A stretch of 64,000 nt of DNA from Fallopia convolvulus (Eukaryota > Streptophyta > Magnoliopsida > Caryophyllales > Polygonaceae): positions 41,833,943-41,897,942 of the forward strand of contig OZ024730.1 of assembly GCA_964016875.1 (NCBI GenBank), given 5' to 3'. Positions 47,601 to 58,872 of this stretch are shown here, one piece after another; the stretch's first letter is position 1, and each line of letters starts with the position of its first letter. The translations under genes were made by a program, and so were the position numbers. The notes beneath the pieces are model-generated. The model was given only the letters and a program-made list of their open reading frames with translations, was not told where the DNA came from and made no database searches.

Positions 47601-50600
47601 ATGGCTCAGGAACTTACTCAGGTGGGGAACAATACTAGTAAGCTGCCAAGGCTTATTACTAGAAGATTCGAAAGCTGGCAACGCGACATGAAGGATTAGA
47701 TGCGTGGCCAAGACTACCAAGCCTGGTGTGTTATCGAGAGAGGCAACTTCGAAATTGACCCAGCTATAGTCAACGACCTCACCAAATGGGGACCTGATGT
47801 CCGCCTTTTTAGTCATGTTTTTAGGGTGTGTTTTTGTGTCTTTTGAGTCTTTTTCTTTAGTTTTGTGTTTTGTTTTGAGTCATTTGTATAGGTTTTCGTA
47901 TTTTCTTAAGATATGGAGTCTACATAAGCTTTTGTGGTGTTTTGTAGGTTTTTAGAAGCTATTTGGAGCAATTTTTGAAGAAAAGTGCAAAGTTGGTGAA
48001 GATAGCACTCAAGAAGGAAGTGAAGATGAAGATTAAGCGCTCAAGAAAAGTCATTGAAGATCAAGTTTTAGCTTGGAAAGAGATAGAGAAATTCATTACA
48101 AGAACATAGGAAAACGAATCGAGTCAAACAGAGTTGTAACGAATCTTCTACGCAAGTTTTACTCAAGGCTGTTTTCGACCTTGTCAGGGTCGTTAACGAG
48201 GCGCCGTGAGGAGCAACGAGATTCGAGTCGATGCTATTAATGGGCTTTTATCCTATTTCCTTTTATGTTATTAGATAGATAGAAGGGATATATTTTATTA
48301 GAAGATATTATTTCCTTATAGTTAGATTTAAGATAGATTTATTTCCTTAAAGATAGATTTAAGATAGAATAGTTTCTCTAAAAATACTCTTGTCTACCCT
48401 TTGTTATGGGGAACACAATCAATTGCCTTGGAGGGAAAGTAAGAGGAGGAGGAGGAGAGAAGAGAGAGGGGCGAGAGGACGAGTAGAGAAGATAGCTTGG
48501 AGAACAAGTTTTATTTTGAATTCAAGTTGTAAGCTTTCTTTTTAATTTAATTTAGATGTTTTCAATTATTATGAATTGTGAGTAGTCTCTCTCTCTAAGG
48601 TTGGGGTTGAACCCAACAATGGTTGTGCATGCTTGTTTATGATCATGTCTTGATTGTTTTTATTGCATGAATCTATTCTCTTGTTCTTAATCCTTGAAAC
48701 GAAAGTTGAAGGGAATTTCTCATTCATAGTTGAAGCGAAAGTGAAAACTTTGAATCAGAATAGTCAAATTAGGGTTTTGAAGCGAAAGTGGATCTATCCT
48801 AGTTGAAGTAGAAGAGATTAGATAGTAAGTTTATTGATAGAGCGAAAGTTGATTGATTTACTTGCTTTAGTTAACGAAAGTTAGCACCTTTATGTGATAA
48901 AAGCATGATCTATGTGTTTCATTAACGTTTGGCATGCATGATTGTTGTTGTGGTGACACCTTTACCTTAGAATTCATCTTTTCCTTGATAAAAACCCTAC
49001 CTTTAATTGATTGCTTGCGTGAGAAGTAACAAAACTTGATACTGACTTTCTCCTTGGACAAACCTGACTCTGCTATACAACAGCGGGGTCTTGATATAAA
49101 TTTATTTGTTGTCAAGAAACCCTCTCAACAGGACCCAACGAATACAAGTGTATGGAGGCAAACTACAAGGCCAAACAGTACCCGAAGAGGTCCATGTGCG
49201 TACAAGACTGTGACAGGGTAGCAAATCTTGACACAGCTAAGGAAATGTGGGAAGCCATCCAACAAATGCATGTTGGGAACTCAGATCTCCGACAAGATCT
49301 TCAGATGAATGCAAAAAGGGAGTTCTACAACTTCCAAATGGAGATGGGAGAGTCTGTCGATAGCTACCAGTCCCGATTTGAAGGACTTTGCACCAAAATG
49401 GAAGGCTTGGGGATCACCAAAGAAGAAATCACCCATAAGATGAAGGTCCAACAGCTCTTCAACGGATTGACTGGAGAATGGGCAAACGAGAGAACAATGT
49501 TCAAGGAGAATCCGGAAAATAGAACACTCATGCTCCATCAAGTGTTTGGAAAGCTAGTGAGACACGAGAAGAGAAAGATCGATGATAAGGAACAGACTCG
49601 AGCTCATCGAGGGATCGCACTCAAGATTGAGAAGATGCTCAAATCAACTAAAGAACAACACGAAGACTCTGAAGAAGGAGAGGATGAGGAACTAGTTCTC
49701 GTAACAAAGGCTCTTCGGAACTTCTACAAAGGGAAGCTCAAAAGGAACAGTGGGAACTGGGGAAAAGGATAGAGTTCCCAAAGAAAACCCGTAGAGAAGG
49801 ATCTCTCGGATGTCACATGTTACAAGTGCAACAAGAAAGGACACTTTGCTAAGGAATGCCCACAGGGAACTGACGGCCGGAAGCAAGGGAAAAAGGCCTA
49901 CATCGCCACCTGGAGCGATGATGAAGACGAAGATCCCGAGTCATGGGCACTCCCAGACATGTGTGGAATGGCCATAGGAGAAACCACTGGGGAACAACCC
50001 AGCAAGGTAACACCTGAAACTGTTCTTGCTTCTTTGAATAACTATGAAAAACCTGAGCTGTTGAAAATTCTTTCAAGTCTTGTCAAAGATAACATAAAAT
50101 TGCAAAACAAGTTGGAAAAATAGGAACACATAAATGCTAAATTAGTTGGTCTTGAACCCTGTCCCAACTGCATATCCCTTCTCGAAAAACTCAAGTCCCA
50201 TGTGTCTCACATCGTAGATCTAGAAAATGAAATCAAAACTCTAGAGAAAGATGAGAGCACCCTCTTGGAAAACCTGAGTAAGACTCCCGAACATCTTGAA
50301 GCTTCTAGTTCCCAAATCAAGTTTGTCCCAGCCAAACACGACATAAGATACAAAACTGAGAGCTCAAAGAACGGGAAGTCACCCCTGAGTGAACATGAAA
50401 TCCATGAGTGTAGGGCCTTAGAACTCCAATGTGAGAAACAGAAAAATGGTCATCTTGAGGAGAAAATCAGGGTCCTAGAAAGTGGGAAAGGTGGTGAGAA
50501 AGATTATTACACTGGGAACACTGGACATAGACTTTATGTCCATATTGCGAAGGGAAACGGGTCACGAGTGTACAATAAGGAAACCATGGATAGGAACAGA

Positions 50601-50882
50601 ATCCAGAGACCACACCCAAAGTACTACCTGGGAGAATACTATAAGACGTGCTGGAACTGTGGTGCTTATGGGCACTACAAGGAAGCATGTCCCAAGAAGA
50701 GAGCCCAAACCCTTAGAAACCGTGAGTTCCTAAACAAACAAAAACATCATGCTAATCACCCAAGGAACTCTAACTCTCAAACCACTCATGATATCAACAT
50801 CCCTGACTATGTTTTAAATGAGAATATTTTTCCTTGCAAGGGACCGGGCAAGAGTCATCTTGCCTGGGTCTCAAAACACTAA
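47601..50882 (+). pseudogene. Sirevirus-type gag with two zinc knuckles, broken
   Basis: The start ATG at 47601 gives MAQELTQVGNNTSKLPRLIT. A TAG follows at about 47697. The gene is interrupted by a solo LTR (47795-49130); the frame is continuous across it when the insert and one TSD copy are left out. The central part (EMWEAIQQMHVGNSDLRQD and MEGLGITKEEITHKMKVQQL) is the Copia-type Gag core (UBN2-like). Two CCHC zinc knuckles follow: CYKCNKKGHFAKEC (about 49818) and CWNCGAYGHYKEAC (about 50650). Stops occur at 49770 and 50122. The long Glu/Lys-rich stretch between the knuckles probably forms coiled coil. Gag would build the virus-like particle and bind genomic RNA. Confidence 0.85.
47795..49130 (+). 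mobile_element. Solo LTR inserted in gag
   Basis: It starts TGATGTCCGCC and ends CCCTCTCAACA. GGACC flanks both ends (47790-47794 and 49131-49135). It belongs to a third LTR family, different from the TGTAATAC family and the Sirevirus-type LTR. No coding sequence is present. Confidence 0.85.
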
Positions 50883-50895
50883 CTTTACCTTGTAG

Positions 50896-53800
50896 GTGGC
50901 AGTGAGAGAGAACAATGCATGGTTCATAGATAGTGGATGCTCGAACCATATGACCGGAAACAAAGATATCCTCATCTCACTCCACACTATTGTCGAAGGA
51001 GTCCACGTCTCATTTGGCAATAAAAACAAGGGAGAAGTAATTGGAAAGGGAGAAGTGTTGCTAAATAGATCAATCAAAATTAGCAATGTCAATCTGGTGA
51101 AAGATCTGGGATACAACCTCTTAAGTGTTGCCCAGATGTGTGATCAAGGGTACAACGTTGTCACCTTCGGCTCAGACGAATGCCTAGTCATCAACAAAAA
51201 GACCAACAAAGTGATTCTTAGAGGAAGAAGGCACAATAACGTTTATGTAGTAGATACAAAATTTGAACCACCAATGAAGCTGTGTCTTGCGAGTTCCCAC
51301 GATGATACGGAACTCTAGCACCGAAGACTGGGACATGCAGGTGTGAATCAAATCCTAAAGCTCTATCTACAGGATCTGGTCATTGGTCTTGCTCGAATCA
51401 ATCTCGAAGGAGTCCAAATTTGTGAGGCATGCGTTCGAGGGAAACAGACTAGGAGCTCCTTCAAACCCAAAAAGGTGGTGAGCACAACCAGGCCTTTAGA
51501 GCTAATTCACATGGATCTCTGTGGTCCCATGCGAACAACCAACTATGGTGGAAAAAGGTACATGTACGTCTTAATTGATGATTTTTCTAGATTCACCTGG
51601 GTTATTTTCTTGAAGGCAAAATCACAAGCTTTTGAAGAGTTCAAGCCCTTCATCAAAAGAACAAAAGTAAGCATGGGGCTAAAGCTGAAAGCCATCAGAT
51701 CTGACCTTGGAACTGAGTTTCAAAACTCAGAGTTACTTAACTTTTGTGACAAACATGGGATCTCTCACAACTTTTCAGCCCCTCGCACTAGGCCAGAACC
51801 ATAGGACCTTGGAGGACAATAGGACCTTGGAGGACATGGCCAGAACCATGATGATTGAAAGCGGAGTTCCTGAGTATTTCTGGGCTGAAGCGATCACTAC
51901 AACTACATACATCTTGAACCGAGCCATGACAAGACCTTTGATCAAGAAGACATCCTACGAGCTCATCAAGGGAAGAAAACCAAACATCTCTCATCTAAGG
52001 ACCTTCGAATGCACATGCTTTGTCCACAACAATGGGAAAGACAACCTTGGAAAATTCGATCCCAGTACTCATCACAAAGCAAGGCTTACAGGGTCTATAC
52101 TAAGAGGACAAAGAAGATAGAAGAAAGCATCCATGTCGTCTTCAACGAGAAATCTGTAAAGATGGGAACAGAGACCCAAGGGAAGGGAACTCTGTTCAAA
52201 CTGGTCAGACAAGAAGACGATGATGATGACGATGATGAGCCAAGGAAGAGGGATGAAGACTATCCAAGTGCAAGCAACATCCCACAACCAGGGAACAACG
52301 ACGGAGATCCAACTCTCACTGATCAAATCTCCCTCGAGGTTCCCTCCTTAGAAGAAGTACAAGACACCTCCAACTCTCTTGTTCCCCAAGACAATACCCT
52401 GCCAGAATCAAGTGTTCAGGGGGAACAAAGAGGGAACTTGCCAGAAATCTCTGAAGAAACACTCAATGAAGAAGCTGAAGATGAGTGTTCCCATGAAAAG
52501 GAAGCCTCCACTGAAGATAACACAAGTGCAAGGGGACCCACTCATACAAGAAACTTTCAACAAAGGAAGGACCACCCCATTGAGAACATCATCTCCCCTT
52601 ATGATAAAGGTGTACAAACTCGTTCCTCTCTCAATAATTTCTGTGCTTTTAACGCGTTTGTTTCAATGGTGGAACCCAAAATATCAAAGAAGCTTTGAAG
52701 GACCCAGATTGGATCCAAGCCATGCAAGAGGAGCTTCACCAATTCGAGAGGAACAAAGTTTGGAAGCTAGTTCCTAGGCCCAAGAACAAGAACATCATAG
52801 GAACTCGATGGGTCTTTAGAAACAAGCTCGATGATACTGGGGCTGTAGAAAGGAACAAGGCTAGACTGGTGGCACAAGGCTACAAGCAAGAGGAAGGAAT
52901 CGATTACGATGAGACCTTCGCACCGGTTGCCAGGATCGAAGCCATCAGACTTCTAATTGCCTATGTTGCTCACAAGGGATTCAAGCTTTATCAAATGGAT
53001 GTGAAAACAGCCTTCCTCAATGGACATCTCAAGGAAGAAGTATATGTGGCCCAACCCCCAGGATTCAAAGATGAGAAGCTACCCTACCATGTCTACTTCC
53101 TGGAGAGGGCCCTCTACGGACTCAAACAAGCTCCTCGAGCTTGGTATGACAGGTTTGCTCAATTCCTCTTGTCCCATGGCTACCTTCGAGGTTCCATAGA
53201 CAAGACTTTGTTTTTAAAGAAAGAGTCTAAAGACATCTTATTTGTGCAAGTATATGTTGATGACATTGTTTTTGGAGCAACTAACGAAACTCTTGTAGAG
53301 AACTTTAAGGACCTCATGAGCAGTTAGTTTGAGATGAGTCTCATTGGGGAACTCACGTTCTTCTTGGGACTTCAAATATCTCAAACCAAGGAGGGAACAA
53401 AAATTCATCAACTGAAATACATCAACGAAATGCTCGTAAAGTATGGGATGGAACATTCCAATCCTATTGACACTCCCATCTCACCAAATTCAAGGCTCAA
53501 TGCGGATGAAACAGGTATTAGTGTGGACCAAAGAAACTATCGAGGTATGATTGGGTCCCTTCTCTACTTAACAGCTAGTAGACCTGATATCATGTTCTCC
53601 GTATGTCTTTGTGCTCGTTTTCAAGCTAACCCTATGGAATCACACCTGAAAGAGGTGAAGAGGATTTTCAGGTATCTCAAAGGGAAAGATAACTTGTGCC
53701 TCTGGTATCCAAGGAACATTTCCCTTGAGCTCATTGCATACACAGATGCGGATTTTGCAGGGCACCTGGTTGATAGAAACAGCACATCTGGATTGGCCCA

Positions 53801-54197
53801 GTTCCTAGGGTCATGCTTAGTTTCATGGGGATCTAAAAAGCAAAACTCAGTGGCACTCTCCACAGCTGAAGTAGAATATGTGGTAGCCGCATCTTGTTGT
53901 TCCCAAGTTCTATGGCTTAAGTCACAACTCTAGGATTATGGTATGTCTTTTGGCCCAGTTCCCATACTTTGTGATAATACTAGTGCCATAAACATTTCCA
54001 AAAATCCTGTGCATCATTCTAGAACTAAGCATATAGATATAAGGCATCACTTTCTACGTGACAATGTTGAAAGTGGGAACATCTCGATGGAACACTGTAG
54101 AACTGAAGAGCAAATTGCGGACATTCTCACCAAAGCTTTAGACAGACGTCCCTACCAGCGTTTTCGAATGCTTCTAGGGATGATAACTCTAAACTAA
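50896..54197 (+). pseudogene. Sirevirus-type pol: protease, integrase, RT, RNase H
   Basis: Protease: WFIDSGCSNHMTGNKD (50926). GAG-pre-integrase zinc region: RRLGHAGVNQIL with CEACVRGKQ; a TAG at 51316 interrupts. Integrase core: first Asp in HMDLCGPM (51510), second Asp in IRSDLGTEF (51698). The segment that should carry the catalytic Glu (after APRT at 51779) is replaced by two copies of an AGGACCTTGGAGGACA repeat with in-frame stops. RT: GTRWVFRNKLDDTGAVERNK (52800), YQMDVKTAFLNGHLKEEVY, and the YVDD box (53253). TAG at 53325. RNase H: YTDADFAGHLVDRNSTSG (53740), stop at 53931, then CDNTSAINISKNPVHHSRTK. The Copia order is clear and the enzyme set is non-functional. Confidence 0.9.
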
Positions 54198-54956
54198 ACA
54201 AGTACATGTTTGTCTCTCTCTCAATGCCTAACTAGTTTATCTAAGAATGCATGATAGGGAACTTGGACTTATTGCTTTCACTTTGCCATGCTTACTAGTC
54301 TAAAGACAAATGCGTACAAGGGAACTTTATTTCTTTTGGCCCAACATGATCAACCAGAGTTCACTTTATCCCTCTTTACAAGCCACCATGATGGATGATC
54401 ATATTACCTACCCTAATCCAGGGACCAGACAAACGCTTCTCATGAGCCAACGTGTTTACTCCTTTATCGAGTAGTAAATTGTCTAGTTCCCTTTGAGTTC
54501 CCTAGCCCCACAAAAGGATGAGTGTGAAATTCCCTTAACCACTTCACTCTCCCTGACCTTGATAAGATCATGGGAACTGATATATACTAGCAAGGGAACG
54601 CTGACTCATCTACGAAGAAGAACCGTCACTTAGGAAGCGGACGTTTGTGTTAGAAGCTCTGAAGCGTTAAGGGCTAAGTATTCAAATTTTGAAAGGACTT
54701 CCCTAGAGATCGTGACGCGTGTCCAGAGGCGTGCTATGGAAGTTGAAACGATGCCCCACATTCATTGGGCAACGGTTATCGAGGTTTTCCCACTTCTCTT
54801 TCTACCCTTCGCCCCTTCTCTCCTTAAAACCCTCATTTGCCATTTTTGGGCTCTTATTCCATCTTCCACCTCTTTCATTCTTCTTCTCCACATCCCTTTC
54901 ACTCTCTTTTTCAAGAAACCTCCAAAACCTTCTCTCTTTCCCAAATCCTTACAAAA
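54198..54956 (+). other. Spacer between pol and the extra ORF
   Basis: No ORF with recognisable motifs. It is rich in GGGAAC/GTTCCC words and would be the leader of the downstream ORF. Confidence 0.5.
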
Positions 54957-57431
54957 ATGGCCCCTCAACACACCTTCGCCCAGATCAAGGATTGGGTGCT
55001 TGCAAACCCCAGAATTCTCTTCATCTCTCAATTGAAAGAGATTGAGAAAGAGCAAGACCCAATCATGAAAGACGTACTCATCCAAGGGCTCTACAACCAA
55101 GTAAGCCCATTCTTGCCACCTCCTCCTCTGGCCGACGACACTCTGGCCTGGACATCTTCCGCCACCTCCTCTGAATCCCTTCCTCCTCCCTCAACCACCA
55201 ACACCTCTTCCGGAATTGTCATTGTTGACAGTTTCGGAGATGCTCGTCCCTCCATCAACGAGAAACCCAGAAAATCCAAACACCACCATTCATCCAAAAA
55301 GCGCCACTCCTCCAAAGACCCCTCAAAATCCAAAAAATCCAAACATTCCAAAGATCCCTCCAAATCCAAAAAACGCAAACATGCTGAGGTCTCTGAATAT
55401 TCGGAGCCCAGGAAAAAGCCCCATTTCAAATTCGAGGAGTACTTAAACTGCTCCAAGGAGAGCCACTTCTGGTGAGACACTTAGTTCTTACTTAGCTTTT
55501 TATGCAATTGTTCCCCCTTATCTTAAGCATGTTCTGTGATAACTTAGACTTTTAACTCATCTCGCATTTTTTGTCTTTCCCCCTTTTGTCTTCCACTCGG
55601 ACTCTGGGACCTCCCAGTCCCAGAGTCAACTCCCTTCTTCTTCTTCCCTTCCTCTTCCCATAACTGAGGGACCTCCCAAACCTCTTCCCTCGAAACAAAA
55701 GACTCCTCCACCACCTCCTTCTGTTCCCACATCAATGGGAACTCCACCTTCATCACTTCCTTCCGTTCCCACAACAACGGGAACTCCAACTCCACCTCCA
55801 CCTCACAAAACTCCTTCCCCTCCTTCCTCACCATATCACACATCTATCTCTCCCACTCCTACCTCGGGGATCTCTACTCCCCAGGTTACCAATTCCACTC
55901 CTCCTCCCCCTTCTACACAACTCTCTACTCCCCTTTCTTATTCTCTTCCTTCTTCCACCACATCCCCCACCACCACAAAACTCCCCACTCCCTCTCCATA
56001 TAAAACTGCGTCCTCACTTCGGACGACGATGATCTTCCCCTCTCCGTCGTCATCGGAAAAATGACAAAGGACCCTCCTCCTCTCATCATGGGAACTGTCG
56101 AGGAGGAGGCCCAACTAAAGGCCATAGAGGATGAGCTCAACAGGGACTCCTTTGAACACACAACTGACCAAGGGACCAAGTCCCTAGAGAAGGTGGCTCC
56201 TGAAGAGCCCACGGAGAAAAGGGACCCCGCACCAACTGGTGGTGCTGGGGCAACTACAAGTCATCCCGAAGATGACGCGGGGGGCTCAAGCTCGAGCTCC
56301 TCCGAGGAAGAAGGGACCTCCAATGATGAGGTCGAAGAAGAAGAAGAGGCTCCAGCTTCTAAGGAGCGAGCACAGATCCCAACACCTGGACACCAAATGG
56401 TGGTGTCCACGGGTTCCCAACAGCCAAGGGAACGAGTGCTAATGATTGAAGCGGCTGCACCCCCTCAACAAAAAGGACCTCGCACGGTCTCTAGGGGGAA
56501 CTCTACTAAGAGCACCACCAAGAAGGGGAAGGGATCTTCTTCAACAAGGCACCCTGTGGACGAACGCCGGAAGCTCCTTCCTCCACTTATCATTTCTGAA
56601 GACGTGCTCAATGACAATGGCCTAGGGGAACTGTGGGACCTGATCAAGGCCCAGGGCTGGGAGAACCTCTGCAAGGAAACTGTGAGTGTAGATCCCTCAC
56701 AAGTGCGTCAGTTCTACAATAACTTTGTCATCTCCAACGACTGAACTCAGGGGACTCTCTCCCACGAAGGCGACGAGTTTATATTTACTACGTCCACAAT
56801 CCGCCTTCAGCTCCAGGTCCCAGTTCAAGGACTCAACAAGTTGCCCAACAAGCTCTGGGGCTACTTCAACAGCGCCGAGGTGTACAACACTATCTTTGAG
56901 GGTCGAGTTCCCTCTAAAGTGCCCTCGACTCATCATCTGTCCCTGGTCGCCAAGCTTGCTCATCAATTCATCATCAATGTGGTGATCCCTCACCAAGAGA
57001 AGCGTCTGGTCGTCAATATCCCCGATGCCATCATCCTCTATCACTTCCTCCTCAAGAAGCCCATCAACCTTCCCAGAATCATACTTGCGCATAAGGAGAA
57101 GTGTATGGCTTCCAAGTCCCATTCCCTTCCCTACTCTGGGCTGATCAAGAAGCTGCTACAAAAACAGGGTCTCTACGACTCCTCTAGGGAAGAAATAGCG
57201 CTTGGAAGGGAACTGGACATCTCAGTTGTCCAGAAGATGAGGCACTCTGAGCCTGTAGAGGAAACGGATCAACTGGAGTTTGGTGAAGAAGGGAACTCTC
57301 ACGTGTTGCTTCGCATTGCCAGCACCCTCGACCAGATTGCCAGGGACCAAGCCACGTTGGCCAGGGGACAAGAAAAACTCACACAAGTCCTGACGCACCT
57401 TTGTGATGCACTGTTCCCCGCAGCCCCATGA
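54957..57431 (+). pseudogene. Sirevirus-type extra ('envelope-like') ORF, broken
   Basis: The start ATG at 54957 follows a pyrimidine-rich leader. Segment 1 (54957-55475) is 172 residues with a Lys/Ser/His-rich repeat (KDPSKSKKSKHSKDPSKSKK) and ends at a TGA inside an inverted repeat. A Pro/Thr/Ser-rich stretch follows (55600-56060), then acidic and basic low-complexity parts and a C-terminal domain (VRQFYNNFVISND, TGA at 56742, then FIFTTSTIRLQLQVPVQGLN and LAHQFIINVVIPHQEKRLVV) resembling the 'putative plant transposon protein' domain. A final coiled-coil-like tail (IASTLDQIARDQATLARGQE) ends at 57431. The position between pol and 3' LTR marks Sireviruses. No signal peptide or clear membrane span is seen, so an envelope role is doubtful. 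Confidence 0.75.
55458..55588. repeat. Left arm of an inverted repeat around the extra ORF
   Basis: Almost identical in inverse to 57583-57682, except for about 30 extra bases (55523-55553) in this arm. The arms enclose about 2 kb. Confidence 0.85.
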
Positions 57432-57582
57432 TCTCTCCCTTCTTTTTCCCTTAATCCAAAAATGACCACAAAATTGTACTTGAGTTCCCCTTGTACATAT
57501 TTTCTTAAGTAATGAATTGGTTTTTAATTTGATTGCGTGTTCCTTTCTTCCTTATTATTGCTTTGCTTGTTTTCGATGATGT

Positions 57583-57682
57583 CAAAAGGGGGAAAGACAA
57601 AAAATGCGAGATGAGTTAAGCTAAGGGGGAACAATTGCATAAAAAGCTAAGTAAGAACTAAGTGTCTCACCAGAAGTGGCTC
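57583..57682. repeat. Right arm of the inverted repeat, with decoy polypurine tracts
   Basis: It contains AAAAGGGGGAAAG and AAGGGGGAACA, both resembling the true polypurine tract 110-200 bp downstream. Confidence 0.85.
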
Positions 57683-57793
57683 CCTAAATCTAAGTGGTTC
57701 ACTAGAAGTGACTCCCCAAAATGATACTTAGGAACTCATTAGCATATCATTCACTGAAATACTTGCACATTTTGTGATGGGTTTGTCATCATC

Positions 57794-57806
57794 AAAAAGG
57801 GGGAAA
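57794..57806 (+). other. Polypurine tract
   Basis: AAAAAGGGGGAAA directly before the 3' LTR; primer for plus-strand DNA synthesis. Confidence 0.85.
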
Positions 57807-57807
57807 T

Positions 57808-58867
57808 TGTTGGGACGTTGTTGGGACCTCTGGTTCTAAACAACGGATCAACGATGCCATTCTCCGTGTTTTGAAAATGACAAACACCTTGAGGAACTAA
57901 TGAGGTTTGTTCAAGTATTTCTAAGGAACGCAGGAACAATCAAGAACTCCCATGAATGACCAAAAGCCAAAGAAGCTCACAATGCAGAGTTTCCACCAAG
58001 GGAACTCTGAAGAGGAAAGTTCCCATGAAATGGGAACTCCCAGAAATGATCAAGAGAACACGAGCTTACAACGATGAAGAGTTTCCATCAAGGGAACTCT
58101 GAACAAGACAGTTCCCATGACATGGGAACTCACATGTGAGGACAACGACCGTTCAGCGCAGATCGCGGGATTTTGTCTTGGACAGCACGAAGGAAAAATC
58201 TGAGGATCAGACTGTCACGCTTGATCCAACGGTCCGATTGATTCAAGAAGTTGACCTAGCTCAAACCAAAGTCACATGTGAAGAAAGTACAACTTGGGCA
58301 TCAAGCAAAGGGCATTTTGGACACAAACGAAAGATGCGACTGCCCAAGCTCACCTGGACTATAAAGCCAAATGAATAGTACTCGGATTGAGTACTTCTCC
58401 CAGAACTAATAAACACCTACATCAGAGAAAACAAAGAAAAAGAAGAGAAGTCCCCGCCGGCGAGTGAGTGATCTCGACGACGGTGAAGCCAAAGTTCCCA
58501 GGGGCAAGGGAACTGAGAAGTCGGTGTAAGGTTTGAGTTATTTGTATTTTGCTGTTGTGAGCTTAGGAACTCAGTTGAGAGGATTTACTAGTGTTGCTAG
58601 AGTTAGGAAGAACTCGTAGGAACAGAGAAGTGTGAATCTGGCTGGTGTAACTAAGGAACAAAGCAATCAATATAAGTAAGTCATTCAAAATCCTCCAAGC
58701 GGAGGTAGAGGTTTACCCATATGACTAGTTGGTTGTAGTGGGGTTCCTCTATAAGGGAACTGCGTTCTTTACTGCTTTTAATACTTGCGCTTAATTTACT
58801 TCCGCTGCCTTGGGAACAGCTTAACAACTAGTTCCCAAGCTCTTTGCTAACGGTTTACGATCCAACA
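57808..58867 (+). repeat. 3' LTR of the Sirevirus-type element
   Basis: Ends match the 5' LTR. The palindrome arm ACAGTCTGA is degraded here to AAAATCTGA (58195-58203), whereas the 5' LTR and the solo LTR keep it. Confidence 0.95.
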
Positions 58868-58872
58868 GACTC

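Larger units (their letters stand above)
46513..58867 (+). mobile_element. Sirevirus-type Copia element, complete, defective
   Basis: The LTRs are 46513-47547 and 57808-58867, with GACTC target duplications at 46508-46512 and 58868-58872. The primer-binding site (TGGTATCAGAGC) and a polypurine tract (AAAAAGGGGGAAA) are in place. The gene order gag, protease, integrase, RT, RNase H is that of Copia elements, and an extra long ORF lies between pol and the 3' LTR, the hallmark of the Sirevirus (SIRE/Maximus) lineage. Its interior holds a solo LTR in gag and several stops. The 5' LTR lacks about 25 bp present in the 3' LTR and the solo copy, between two AGTACTC-like words. Confidence 0.9.
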
